In this document: in pieces, positions 16,399-23,988 of the stretch | Numbering within the stretch: the stretch's first letter is position 1 | How the letters are laid out: each line of letters opens with the position of its first letter | Source of the DNA: CAYGKP01 sp964350605 | GTDB lineage: Bacteria > Bacteroidota > Bacteroidia > Cytophagales > JAAEPT01 | Assembly (NCBI GenBank): GCA_964350605.1 | Contig: CAYGKP010000004.1 | Location: 1-34,740 of the forward strand | Reading direction: 5' to 3' | Length of the DNA: 34,740 bases | The notes under the pieces: model-generated | What the model was told of the DNA's origin: nothing | Databases searched by the model: none | Seen by the model: only the letters and a program-made list of their open reading frames with translations | Position numbers and translations under genes: made by a program

Positions 16399-16779
16399 CT
16401 AGCCACTCAAGGGGTCAAAATTGGTTTTGTTCGAACGACGCAACTCGTGCAGCAACTCGGAGTGCATGGCCACTTTGCATTCTAACGAGCAGTAATCCAG
16501 GCGAATGCGCCCTTGGTCAGCTTGCACACGCAGGTGCTGATCCTCCTGGGTGATGATGGTGCCACAGGCATCGCAGCGCACGGTTTTGCCGGGAATCAGT
16601 TCAGTGTGTTCGGGTTTTTGCCCTTTGGGATCGGAGAGGGAGGCGACCAGAAGGCCGGTCAGCGGCGTGACGAAAAACGAGACGAGGACCGTGCCCCAAT
16701 AGCCTACTTTCTTCCCCCGGCCTGCCAGCCCGCTGAGGAAGACCCCCACAAAGTAGCCCAAGGAAATCCACTCCCACAT
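16399..16779 (-). CDS. Membrane protein with a C-terminal zinc ribbon
   Basis: The 126-residue product has two N-terminal membrane segments (ISLGYFVGVFLSGLAG and YWGTVLVSFFVTPLTGLLVA) and a cytoplasmic domain with CDACG and, about 26 residues later, YCSLEC, a four-cysteine zinc-ribbon or TRASH-like metal site. A role as a small membrane-attached metal-binding or sensing protein is plausible but not shown. Its start lies 28 bases from the particle-type element at 16807 on the opposite strand, so the two promoters face away from each other over a very short gap. Confidence 0.6.
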   Translation of the reverse strand: MWEWISLGYFVGVFLSGLAGRGKKVGYWGTVLVSFFVTPLTGLLVASLSDPKGQKPEHTELIPGKTVRCDACGTIITQEDQHLRVQADQGRIRLDYCSLECKVAMHSELLHELRRSNKTNFDPLSG

Positions 16780-16806
16780 CACCCATCAAGTTACGGAAAA
16801 CCCGCG

Positions 16807-16849
16807 TTCCGTTTCCGGGTGGCGGGCCGCAGGGCAGGGGAGAGTTTTG
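16807..16849 (+). promoter_or_regulatory. Particle-type promoter element, copy 5
   Basis: TTCC (16807-16810) and TTTG (16846-16849) keep the 39-base spacing, while the GGATG block is degenerate (GGGCA at 16832-16836). The TGGCAA directly after TTTG matches the copy at 21080. The ATG of the protease gene is 23 bases downstream. Confidence 0.6.
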
Positions 16850-16872
16850 TGGCAACACAATCCTGATACCAG

Positions 16873-18015
16873 ATGACACAAGGCCACCTACTTGTCTTCG
16901 GCGAAATTCGCCCAGATGCCCCCACTGCCGGCGCTTCGGTTAGTGCCCACCACGTCGCCGAACGCCTGCGCGAATTGCCTGAGTGCGATGAACTGATCGT
17001 CCACATCCATTCGGTAGGGGGCGAGGTTTACGAAGGCTGGGCCATTCACGACCTGCTGGTAGCCAGCGGGAAGAAGATCACCACCCTGATCGAGGGGCAA
17101 TGCTGCTCGATGGCCACGATCATCGCCCTGGCTGGCCAGAAGCGACTGATCCGCCCGAACGGCACGCTCTTGCTCCACAACCCCTGGGGTGGGGCCAGCG
17201 GCGATGCCGACGCGGTTCATGCCTATGCTTCTGAACTGGAAACTCAGGAACGCCGCATGACTGAATACTATGCCCACCGTACGGGCCTTTCTGTCGAGCG
17301 CATTGAAGCCTTGATGAGCGACGAGGTGCGCCTGGGGTCCGACCAAGCACTGGCCTTGGGCTTTGTCACCGAAGTGCTTTCGCCAACCTATGCGCTTGCC
17401 TACCTGCAGCCCGATTCTGCGCCATCACCCCTTTACATTTCACAAGCCAACCCTGACCCACAACCCATGCCCACCGCCCGACTTTCCACCCGAATTCAAG
17501 GTGCCTTGCGTCGCCTGCGCAGCCTGACCCCTCGCGCCCTGAGCCTTACCCTGCAAGATGGCCGCGAACTCGAGGTCCTGACTGATGCAGCCAGTCCTTC
17601 GGTTGGCGATCCAGTCCTGATCGATGGCCAGCCGTTGGCCGATGGCTCTTACACACTTTCGGACGGCACGACAATCGAAGTGAAGCAAGGAAAATTGGTC
17701 GTGGTTGAGGCTAGTGAATCGGCGCCCGCCGAGCAAGCCGAAGTGGCCCGCGCCCTCGATGCCTTCGCGACCCAGTTGGAGAAATTCGCGAGCGAGTTCT
17801 CGGCCCGTGCCCGCGCGATTGACCACTTGCAAGCCCGCTTGCAGGATCAACAATCCCGTGCCGATCGGCTGGAGTCCGCCCTCGAGCTGATGGCGCAGGA
17901 CCGCAAGACGCAGTTCAATGGCCCCAAAGCCCAGCAACGCTTCTCGCACCGCCAAGGCGAGCGGTCCACGAAAGACCTGGCCCTAGCCGCCCGACGCGCT
18001 CGAAACCAAGGCTAG
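16873..18015 (+). CDS. ClpP-type prohead protease with scaffold-like tail
   Basis: The 380-residue product has a ClpP/crotonase-fold serine protease in residues 1-170: HIHSVGGEVYEGWAIHD (the oxyanion Gly-Gly), GQCCSMATIIALAG with nucleophile Ser79, LLLHNPWGG with His102, and a likely Asp near residue 150. After a short linker, residues 195-260 form a repeat-like beta module (LQDGRELEVLTDAASPSVGD), then an Ala/Glu-rich coiled coil runs to the basic C-terminus. Phage head-maturation proteases of this family are often fused to a scaffold that is digested as the shell matures. It is therefore expected to drive capsid assembly. It stands alone in its own transcription unit, between a particle-type promoter and a terminator, 3 kb from the capsid gene. 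Confidence 0.85.
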   Translation: MTQGHLLVFGEIRPDAPTAGASVSAHHVAERLRELPECDELIVHIHSVGGEVYEGWAIHDLLVASGKKITTLIEGQCCSMATIIALAGQKRLIRPNGTLLLHNPWGGASGDADAVHAYASELETQERRMTEYYAHRTGLSVERIEALMSDEVRLGSDQALALGFVTEVLSPTYALAYLQPDSAPSPLYISQANPDPQPMPTARLSTRIQGALRRLRSLTPRALSLTLQDGRELEVLTDAASPSVGDPVLIDGQPLADGSYTLSDGTTIEVKQGKLVVVEASESAPAEQAEVARALDAFATQLEKFASEFSARARAIDHLQARLQDQQSRADRLESALELMAQDRKTQFNGPKAQQRFSHRQGERSTKDLALAARRARNQG

Positions 18016-18042
18016 CCCTCTCCACTACTTCCTGAAACAAAA

Positions 18043-18068
18043 CGAGCCCCACCAACTGGTGGGGCTCG
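18043..18068. terminator. Bidirectional terminator between protease and PAS genes
   Basis: CGAGCCCCACCA (18043-18054) is the exact reverse complement of TGGTGGGGCTCG (18057-18068). On the plus strand ATTTCC follows at 18071, on the minus strand TTTTGTTTC. It insulates the protease gene from the convergent PAS operon; the minus-strand T-run is the better one. Confidence 0.8.
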
Positions 18069-18097
18069 GCATTTCCAAGTGTGGGAGCCAGATGAAT

Positions 18098-18751
18098 TTA
18101 GCGATCAGGCCCTACACTGTTTTCGATGCGCCCAACGCCAATTTCAACACATTCGGCCAACCGCTGAACAATGGCATGAAGTGCTTCTGCGGCAATGAGT
18201 AGGAACAACTCGCTGCTGTCGTCGGCTTCCATTTCATCGAGCAGACCCAGAATTCGATCACAGAAGTTCTCCAACTCGCTGGCATGGAAATGGCGTACCT
18301 CGAAGAGCATTCGCTCGGCTTCCAAGAGGTTTTGGCTCAATCGGTCGGCGCGCGTTACGTCGCAAAGCACCCCAAAACTGTGGGTTGCATTTCCGTTTTC
18401 GTCACGTAAGAACACAGTGTCGCGGCATCGAATGACCTGTTCGCTCCCATCGTGGGCCAACACCCGGTACTCATTTTCATAAACGCCACTCTCGCGGTCC
18501 GAAAGGAGCCTCTTGACATGAGCACGAATCCGGGGGGCATCCTCTTTCGGATTAGCGAGCAGCGGCGCGAAGAAATCACCAGTCTTTTCCCCGAAGTCTT
18601 CTGCGGGATAGCCCAGAATCCGTCGCAGCCAGCCGGTTTCACACACCAAGCGTTGCTCGCGCAAGTCATACACGCCAAAGCCAGCAGGCATGACCCGTTG
18701 GATGCTTTCGAGGGCCTTGACATCAAGTGTTGGTTGGGGTGCCTGGCTCAT
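18098..18751 (-). CDS. PAS-domain protein without output domain (copy 4)
   Basis: The 217-residue cytoplasmic product has one PAS domain at about residues 12-135 (MPAGFGVYDLREQRLVCETG through RDTVFLRDENGNATHSFG, then VLCDVTRADRLSQ), ending in the usual D-[IV]-T motif. The last 75 residues form two helices. They resemble the dimerisation helices of sensor kinases, but the phospho-accepting His appears to be replaced (HASELENF) and no ATPase, cyclase or DNA-binding domain follows. Its start overlaps the previous PAS gene by four bases (ATGA). It may be a sensor that acts by binding a partner. Confidence 0.75.
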   Translation of the reverse strand: MSQAPQPTLDVKALESIQRVMPAGFGVYDLREQRLVCETGWLRRILGYPAEDFGEKTGDFFAPLLANPKEDAPRIRAHVKRLLSDRESGVYENEYRVLAHDGSEQVIRCRDTVFLRDENGNATHSFGVLCDVTRADRLSQNLLEAERMLFEVRHFHASELENFCDRILGLLDEMEADDSSELFLLIAAEALHAIVQRLAECVEIGVGRIENSVGPDR

Positions 18752-19395
18752 CCCTTGAGGCTTGTATCGTCGGGTGGTTGGGTTGGTTCGCTGACTTGTG
18801 CCAATTCGTGGGCCCGTTCTTTGAGGCTTAGCACCGTTGTGCGCAGGTACCCAATCAGTTTTCGTTGGCGAAGCGGGGAAGTCTCGGAAGCGCGGAAGGC
18901 CTCGGCTAGTTCCACAATGGCACTCACTTCCTGGCGGATCTGGGAGGCATCCTTCATCTTGATTAAGTTCAACCGCCTGGTTTGCTCGTCAAGCTGTTTT
19001 TCGAGCGACTTAAGAGCCGTGATCTCGCCCATTGCACCCAGCAATTTGGTAACAGTCCCTTCTTTATTCCGATCATAGACAACCACCCGGGTCAACACCC
19101 AGATGACCTCGCCGGATTTGGCTCGTAGTCGCAGTTCGCGTTCCACCACTTCTGAATCGCTCATGGTTCGCATGTACTGGATCATCTGCGAGGTCATGAT
19201 GCGATCCTCAGGGTGAACTAGTGGACCGAGGCCGCCCTTTGAGGCCGCTAGGTATTCTTGAACCGTGTAGCCCAACCGATCGGCGATGGGCCCGCTGATT
19301 AACTCCAATTGGCCTAGTCCGGCCAAGTCATAAATACCGAAACCGAAAGGGGAAAGCCGGTAGAGGGCTGCTTGGAAGCTGGGGTCGTTAAGCAT
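18748..19395 (-). CDS. PAS-domain protein without output domain (copy 3)
   Basis: The 215-residue product has a PAS domain (LYRLSPFGFGIYDLAGLGQL, residues about 12-30, to YDRNKEGTVTKLLGAMGEIT, near 130), then LEKQLDEQTRRL, a coiled linker, and two helices (residues about 150-205). ASQIRQEVSAIVELAEAF parallels the first helix of a HisKA domain but lacks the His. Upstream, 64 bases separate it from the next PAS gene and hold two palindromes, so it may have its own promoter. The four PAS proteins share size and plan and are clear tandem paralogues. Confidence 0.75.
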   Translation of the reverse strand: MLNDPSFQAALYRLSPFGFGIYDLAGLGQLELISGPIADRLGYTVQEYLAASKGGLGPLVHPEDRIMTSQMIQYMRTMSDSEVVERELRLRAKSGEVIWVLTRVVVYDRNKEGTVTKLLGAMGEITALKSLEKQLDEQTRRLNLIKMKDASQIRQEVSAIVELAEAFRASETSPLRQRKLIGYLRTTVLSLKERAHELAQVSEPTQPPDDTSLKG

Positions 19396-19404
19396 ATAAA
19401 ACTT

Positions 19405-19438
19405 ACCCTCAAGAGGGTGTTACTACCTAAAGTAGTAA
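19405..19438 (-). promoter_or_regulatory. Two palindromes before the third PAS gene
   Basis: ACCCTCAAGAGGGT (19405-19418) is a perfect palindrome around AA, and TTACTAC (19420-19426) is repeated inverted at 19432-19438 with a five-base centre. Both lie within 45 bases of the start codon at 19395 (minus strand). They could be operators, or a 5' leader hairpin. The GTAGT half site also occurs before the AT-rich island at 10.4 kb. Confidence 0.35.
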
Positions 19439-19458
19439 AAATTGAATGAGAAAACAGG

Positions 19459-20085
19459 CTATTGACCCTTCTCGTTTAACCCATCGGAGAGCTTGCTGGC
19501 GGTCTCTTGCAGTGCTTCGGCTGCGGCTCGCATGTAGGTCAGGAGTTTTTGACGCCGGGAGGGGGAAGACTTTTCTTTTTTCAATTCATCCACCAAGTCG
19601 AGCATCGAAGTCACTTCTTGGCGCAGCCTGCGCAAGTCGCGTTGCCCGGTCAACTGCAACTTACGGGTGTGTTCTTCCAGCTTCAGTTCCAAGGATTTCA
19701 GCCGTGTGATGCTGGCGATCGTGATCATGATGACGCGCACCGACCCATCAGGATCAAAGGCATGAACAGTATCGCGTTCCAGTACCCAGTGGATGGTTCC
19801 ATCGGGTACTACCAGGCGGTATTCCAGCTCGAAAATTTCACCAACCTTGGCCCTAGGCATTCGATCCCGAAAATGAGCGTTTAGCATAGGCGCATCATCG
19901 GGGTGCACCAAGTCGCCAAAATTCTCGCTGGTGGCCCTCTCTAGGAACGCGTTTGGTTCCATTCCGATCAGCCTGGCCACAAATCCGGTGTGTGTGAGCA
20001 ACCGAAACTCTTTGACATCAAAAAGGCCGACACCAACAATCGACATGCGGCTAATGCCTTCAATGATGTCCTTTGGATCAATCAT
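19459..20085 (-). CDS. PAS-domain protein without output domain (copy 2)
   Basis: The 208-residue product has a PAS domain (ISRMSIVGVGLFDVKEFRLL to ERDTVHAFDPDGSVRVIMIT, residues about 8-120), a linker (LKSLELKLEEHTRKLQLT), and two helices (LRRLRQEVTSMLDLVDEL and KLLTYMRAAAEALQETASKL). The pair matches the shape of a HisKA dimerisation domain with Arg where the His should be. This is the clearest of the four for that comparison. Its ATG overlaps the TGA of the first PAS gene by four bases. Confidence 0.75.
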   Translation of the reverse strand: MIDPKDIIEGISRMSIVGVGLFDVKEFRLLTHTGFVARLIGMEPNAFLERATSENFGDLVHPDDAPMLNAHFRDRMPRAKVGEIFELEYRLVVPDGTIHWVLERDTVHAFDPDGSVRVIMITIASITRLKSLELKLEEHTRKLQLTGQRDLRRLRQEVTSMLDLVDELKKEKSSPSRRQKLLTYMRAAAEALQETASKLSDGLNEKGQ

Positions 20086-20717
20086 CGTTGAGCTTCAAAC
20101 TCGTCAATGAGTTGCTCCACTTGGCCGGCTAGTTCCGAGAGGTTTTCACCCAGTGCCCCCATCAGTTGATCGGACTCCTGAAATACGCTGTTGTCCAACT
20201 CAAGGGCTTGCAGTTCGTCGATTTGTCCGATCAGTGCCTTGCTGGCAGCCAGGGTTTTCTCTACATGTGTTTCGCGAAGTCCGATCATGTGGTCTTTGGC
20301 CGAGGTAAGCCGGAGTTCCATTTTCTTGATTCGGGTGATGTCGGTCATCGCGCCAAAGGTGGCAGTCACATCGCCCTGCTCGTTCCGGCGCAAAGTGATC
20401 GACTGTATGATAAAATGAAAGATCTCTCCTTTTGGCGACACGACGCGAACCTCCGTCTGGTGCGCTTGATCTTGCAAATCCGAATCAACCCGTTGGGTAA
20501 GGTCGGCCAACTTGTGCACATCGTCGGGGTGCACGAATTGCATGAAACTTCCCACGTCTTGGCCGTCGAAATTCATCCCCTCCGAATCCCTGAAGACATT
20601 CGATAGGTATTGAGTGGGCGCAACCAATTGATTGGTTCGCCGGTCATGAATGCCGTAGCCAGCAGGCTGAAGAACGCTAAGCGTTTCTAGTAGGTGTAGA
20701 CTGTCAGCTAACTCCAT
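20082..20717 (-). CDS. PAS-domain protein without output domain (copy 1)
   Basis: The 211-residue product heads the PAS operon. Its PAS domain spans about residues 10-130 (LQPAGYGIHDRRTNQLVAP to TLRRNEQGDVTATFGAMTD), followed by a helical C-terminus (residues about 140-208). In this copy a His is present in the first helix (RETHVEKTLAASKALIG), but no kinase ATP-binding domain follows. Each PAS copy probably senses a small ligand or redox state. The genes lie between the protease and capsid units of the phage set but run on the opposite strand and lack particle-type promoters. Confidence 0.75.
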   Translation of the reverse strand: MELADSLHLLETLSVLQPAGYGIHDRRTNQLVAPTQYLSNVFRDSEGMNFDGQDVGSFMQFVHPDDVHKLADLTQRVDSDLQDQAHQTEVRVVSPKGEIFHFIIQSITLRRNEQGDVTATFGAMTDITRIKKMELRLTSAKDHMIGLRETHVEKTLAASKALIGQIDELQALELDNSVFQESDQLMGALGENLSELAGQVEQLIDEFEAQR

Positions 20718-20763
20718 GCTGTGTTCAATAGTAACTTTCTAAGTTCGACTACGCCCTAACCCT

Positions 20764-20794
20764 GAAGGATATACACAGAACTCGTAGTACCAAA
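20764..20794 (-). promoter_or_regulatory. Candidate promoter of the PAS operon
   Basis: Read on the minus strand, TTTG (complement of 20791-20794) is followed after 19 bases by TATCCTTC (complement of 20764-20771), near the ordinary Bacteroidota -33/-7 pattern. It lies 46 bases before the first PAS start codon. AACTT-TCT-AAGTT, an inverted repeat, follows in the leader. Confidence 0.4.
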
Positions 20795-21079
20795 CATTCC
20801 GAGTTGCATTTTCCCAATCCGGTGATTTTCAAGTGTGTTTACTTACCCCCACTACGTGGGATCACGCAGTTGAATGAACCGAAAAAGTAGAACTCAGCTT
20901 TTGTCGTGACATCGTGGATTACTGCAATTAACCAAAAACGAAAAGTAGCGGCTAATGAGCGGGGGCTCATACCCAATTGACCGGACAGGTTGCTCTTGTC
21001 TGACTCCGCCTGCGGCTTGTCATTGGAAGCCATACAAGAATAAAGTGCCAACCCGACGGGAATGTTCGACCAAAGCGCA

Positions 21080-21122
21080 TTCCAACTCGGTGCGGTGGCC
21101 CGCCGGATGCGGGGGAGTTTCG
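21080..21122 (+). promoter_or_regulatory. Particle-type promoter element, copy 6
   Basis: TTCC (21080-21083), GGATG (21105-21109) and TTCG (21119-21122, one mismatch to TTTG) align gaplessly with the other copies. It is most similar to the copy at 27336: both have CATTCCA at the start and CCGCCGGATGCG in the middle, separated by the same distance. The capsid ATG follows 40 bases later. Confidence 0.7.
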
Positions 21123-21162
21123 TGGCAAGCAAATCCAATCATTCACGTCACAAGACGACCCC

Positions 21163-22254
21163 ATGCTTACCATCAACCCCAAAATCACCTTTAACGGTGC
21201 GGAGGCCCGCGAAGGCATCCTCGACCCGGCGTTCGCCCGGCCGGAGCTTCGCCGCCTGTTCACCGTTTTTCCCGGCATCGTCGCCCGCCAGCAAATCGCG
21301 CTGGTCGGTCGGCTGAACAAAGTCACCCAAAAAGACCCCGGCTGTGGCCTCGGCCAAGGCACAAAGGCCATCCCCATGACCGAAAAGTATTGGGACCCAG
21401 TTAAAATGAAGATCTGGTTCTCCCAATGCGCCGACCACCTCGAGGATACCTACTTTGTCTGGGGCTCGGCCCTCGGTTACGACCGCGACGACCTGACCCA
21501 AAACCAATCGCGCTGGACCGAGTTCGTTATGGAGCTCTTCGAAGACGCAGCGGTCGATGACCTGTTGCGCATCGCCTTCTTCGGCGACAAGGACCACACG
21601 AACGTGGAAGAAGGTTCGGGCACCGAACTGCTCACTGCCGGTGTGGACCCCGACGATTACACCATGATCGACGGCCTGTGGAACCAAGTCGAAGCGGGTG
21701 TCACCGCGACCGAAGTGCCACGCGTCAGCCTCGGCTCGGGCGGGTTCCTCAACCTGAACGGACAGGCGAGCTATGCCTTGCAGGACAGCACCTTAGAAGG
21801 CGACAGCGACGCAGCCTACAACATCTACAAAGAGTTGTATAAGGTCGCCGACCCCCGCCTTCGTGGTCAGTCTGATCTCGTTCTGTTGGTCACCGAATCG
21901 CTCTTCCGCAATCGCCTGGACGAGAAGGAAGCCAAATCGGGCCTCGAAAGCAGCTTCAAGCGCCAGGACGAAGCCTATGTGGAGGACGTGTTCCGCGGCA
22001 TCCCCGTCATTTCGATGGGCAATGTCTGGGACAAGTACATCCGCTCGGACTTCGACAACGGCACGACCTACGACCGGCCGCACCGCGCGATCCTGACCAC
22101 CCGCTCGAACCTCGCCATGGGCTTCGATGCCGAAGGTGCGCACCAAGCGTTCCGCGTCTACTACGACGAGACCGACGAGCAAACCCACCTGAAAGGCAAG
22201 TACCGCATGGACGTGAAACTCCTGCGCCCTTGGCTGACGGCTGTTGCCTACTAG
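21163..22254 (+). CDS. Major capsid protein
   Basis: The 363-residue product matches the major capsid proteins of Bacteroidota siphophages in length and order: an N-arm (MLTINPKITFNGAEAREGIL), a Lys/Asp-rich spine region, LTQNQSRWTEFVMELFEDAA, then RGIPVISMGNVWDKYIRSDF near residue 285 and a conserved end, NLAMGFDAEGAHQAFRVYYD. This fits the HK97 fold with its E-loop and A and P domains. It would form the shell after cleavage by the protease at 16873; I cannot see a separate cleavage site. The reading frame is undamaged. It is transcribed with the probable tail-tube gene from a particle-type promoter. Confidence 0.8.
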   Translation: MLTINPKITFNGAEAREGILDPAFARPELRRLFTVFPGIVARQQIALVGRLNKVTQKDPGCGLGQGTKAIPMTEKYWDPVKMKIWFSQCADHLEDTYFVWGSALGYDRDDLTQNQSRWTEFVMELFEDAAVDDLLRIAFFGDKDHTNVEEGSGTELLTAGVDPDDYTMIDGLWNQVEAGVTATEVPRVSLGSGGFLNLNGQASYALQDSTLEGDSDAAYNIYKELYKVADPRLRGQSDLVLLVTESLFRNRLDEKEAKSGLESSFKRQDEAYVEDVFRGIPVISMGNVWDKYIRSDFDNGTTYDRPHRAILTTRSNLAMGFDAEGAHQAFRVYYDETDEQTHLKGKYRMDVKLLRPWLTAVAY

Positions 22255-22284
22255 ATCTCCCTTTCACCACTAACCCATACAGCC

Positions 22285-22854
22285 ATGAGCATTTGCCCCG
22301 GCATTACCCAGGACGTGGCCGCGAGTTGCGACACCCCACTGCTTTCTGGAATCGAGGATCGCCTGATCCTCATCAACCTGCACGAGATCGCCTCGAAAAC
22401 CCTCGACGTGTCGAACCCGCTTGTCCTCACCGACATGTCGCTTGTCACCGACGCGGAGGCCTTCGCCTACACAGGCCGCAACCACTCGAACGAGCCCGAC
22501 TACTCGATGGAGCGGAGCCGCTATCAGGAGACCTTCATGCACCAGGTGCGCTTCAAGGTCTTCTCCGACGCGCCCGACATCAAGAAGGAGCTCGAAGCGA
22601 TGGCCAAGGTCAAGCTGGTCGCCATCCTCCAGACGGCGACCGGTCGCTTCGAAGTGTACGGCCTCTACCAAGGCCTGCGCCTCAAGGAGCTGACCCGGAA
22701 TCCGATGGACATGGAGACCGGCGGTGCATTCGATTTGCTGCTCGGTTCTGACGACAACGTTTCGAAGGAGCCGCACATGCCCGCCACCTTCTTCGACACG
22801 GACTTCGCGACCACCAAGGCCAAAGTTGACGCGCTGCTCGAGCCCGCGAGCTAG
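22285..22854 (+). CDS. Probable major tail (tube) protein
   Basis: The 189-residue product has no signal peptide. It begins MSICPGITQDVAASCDTPLL and has a long mixed alpha/beta body with LKELTRNPMDMETGGAFDLL, then SKEPHMPATFFDTDFATTKA. A compact protein of this size directly behind the capsid gene, with an extended loop and a short C-tail, suits a tail tube subunit, and the pattern resembles such proteins in Bacteroidota phages. A head decoration or connector protein is the alternative. It ends the capsid operon, with a terminator about 55 bases later. Confidence 0.5.
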   Translation: MSICPGITQDVAASCDTPLLSGIEDRLILINLHEIASKTLDVSNPLVLTDMSLVTDAEAFAYTGRNHSNEPDYSMERSRYQETFMHQVRFKVFSDAPDIKKELEAMAKVKLVAILQTATGRFEVYGLYQGLRLKELTRNPMDMETGGAFDLLLGSDDNVSKEPHMPATFFDTDFATTKAKVDALLEPAS

Positions 22855-22908
22855 GCCCTACGTCCGAAGTCCAGCCCCTCTTTGGTAGCTAGGTTCAAAG
22901 AGGAGTGA

Positions 22909-22961
22909 AGCCGCCCTGTGAAGTTCTCTTCTTAGTAAGAGGATGGACGGGGCGGCTTTTG
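22909..22961 (+). terminator. Terminator of the capsid operon
   Basis: AGCCGCCC (22909-22916) pairs with GGGCGGCT (22950-22957), with CTCTT and AAGAG pairing inside, and is followed by TTTTG. It ends the capsid and tail-tube unit and lies about 30 bases before the next start codon at 22993. Confidence 0.75.
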
Positions 22962-22992
22962 TGTTTGCGTCAGTGACTTCCCATTTTGGGGC

Positions 22993-23328
22993 ATGTCCCG
23001 CCCAAACGAAGCAAAATTTGACACGCTTTGCGAGCAAGTGATGGCCCGCGAGCCCGCCACCCATCCGGGGAAGATGATGAGCTCGCCCGCCTTGCAATAC
23101 GACGGCAAGGTGTTCTTCTTTCTCAACCGCCGGGGCTTCCTGGTCTACAAACTCGGCGCGGAAAGCGAACTGCCTACGGATGCCAAGCCCAAGCTCGAAC
23201 CCTTTTCGCCCTTCAAGTCGAAAGCACCCTTGAAAGGGTGGTGGGAATTGACCGACGAACAACCGCCTCCCGCACTGGCGATGAACCTGGCACAGGAGGC
23301 GTTGGCTTGCTTGAAACGGTCGCTTTAG
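22993..23328 (+). CDS. TfoX N-terminal-like protein
   Basis: The 111-residue product has the shape of the TfoX/Sxy N-terminal domain: an N-terminal helix, GKMMSSPALQYDGKVFFFLN (the strand-turn-strand where TfoX proteins have a Met-Phe-Gly motif), GFLVYKLG, and a Trp-containing helical end (WWELTDEQPPPALAMNLAQE). It lacks the C-terminal domain of the Haemophilus competence regulator, like many stand-alone members of unknown role. It is probably a cellular gene. No particle-type element precedes it; CATTTTGGGG directly before the ATG may be a promoter. Confidence 0.55.
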   Translation: MSRPNEAKFDTLCEQVMAREPATHPGKMMSSPALQYDGKVFFFLNRRGFLVYKLGAESELPTDAKPKLEPFSPFKSKAPLKGWWELTDEQPPPALAMNLAQEALACLKRSL

Positions 23329-23336
23329 TTTAGGAA

Positions 23337-23846
23337 CTAAGCTTCGGACTTCAGGCGCTTCTTGGCCTCCTTCGGGCTTAGCTTTTGGCCTGTATCCAAG
23401 TAGTGGGCTAGACCTAGCAAGTAGGCCTTCGGCGCTTCGGAAAACTGTTTTCGAATCATCATTCGATCCATCCACTGACCGAGGAAGCCCATGCCTACTT
23501 GGTAGCGAAGCGTGAAGCGCACGATGGTTTCCTCGTCGCTGGGTTGAAGTTCGAAGGTTCCGCTCAAGTGGCGCATGGGCGGCAGGCCTTTACCGCCAGT
23601 CATGGTGGCGGTAAAGTACTTGCCCTCACTCAAGTCGGTGATGCGGTCTTCCATTTTACCCATCGGATGCAGCGCCCAAACGCGCCCGGCTTCCAGCCCT
23701 GTTGGGGGACCTTCGAGCGGATTGGCAGTTTTTACCAAGGGGTGGAAACGGGCGATGGCGCAAGGGTCTTTGACCAGGTTCCAGATGGTTTGGGCGCGGT
23801 GGTCGAGGCTGCGTTCGACTGTGAAGGTGGTGAGTGAGTGAGTCAT
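23337..23846 (-). CDS. SRPBCC-family ligand-binding protein
   Basis: The 169-residue product begins at ATG 23846 (MTHSLTTFTVERSLDHRAQT). The pattern of strand, helix (IWNLVKDPCAIARFHP), several strands (GRVWALHPMGKMEDRITDLS) and a long C-terminal helix (DRMMIRKQFSEAPKAYLLGL) is the START/SRPBCC helix-grip fold of polyketide-cyclase-like proteins that bind hydrophobic ligands. The ligand is unknown. Its stop faces the TfoX-like gene eight bases away. It is a cellular gene lying between two phage units. Confidence 0.75.
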   Translation of the reverse strand: MTHSLTTFTVERSLDHRAQTIWNLVKDPCAIARFHPLVKTANPLEGPPTGLEAGRVWALHPMGKMEDRITDLSEGKYFTATMTGGKGLPPMRHLSGTFELQPSDEETIVRFTLRYQVGMGFLGQWMDRMMIRKQFSEAPKAYLLGLAHYLDTGQKLSPKEAKKRLKSEA

Positions 23847-23938
23847 GAAAATCGTGTTTGGTTCTTCTGCTCGACGAGCGAGCGGGACACCAGCGGACTT
23901 TTTCGACCTAGAAATTTTCCCAGTTAGGAAATCTTCAG

Positions 23939-23981
23939 TTCCACCCGCAAGCGGTTCACCGCCGAACGGCCCGGACTTTTG
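23939..23981 (+). promoter_or_regulatory. Particle-type promoter element, copy 7
   Basis: TTCC (23939-23942) and TTTG (23978-23981) have the exact family spacing; the middle block is GAACG (23964-23968) in place of GGATG. The ATG at 23989 follows after seven bases, so the transcript would have almost no leader. Confidence 0.55.
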
Positions 23982-23988
23982 GGACACC

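Larger units (their letters stand above)
20718..21162. other. Intergenic region between PAS operon and capsid gene
   Basis: This 445-base gap separates divergent units. The left part holds a candidate promoter for the PAS genes and the right part the particle-type element at 21080-21122. A short hairpin (CCAC-TAC-GTGG) lies near 20850. A minus-strand frame at 20839-21138 looks non-coding (see rejected list). I see no gene in it. Confidence 0.5.

Noticed and set aside
20839..21138. Minus-strand open frame of 99 codons between the PAS operon and the capsid gene
   Set aside because: Its beginning overlaps the particle-type element, the amino-acid pattern is not protein-like, and no initiation context was seen.
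22941..22961. GGATG followed by TTTTG before the TfoX-like gene, like the particle-type element
   Set aside because: The spacing is 12 instead of 9 bases, no TTCC lies 39 bases before TTTG, and the sequence is explained as the right arm and T-run of a terminator.
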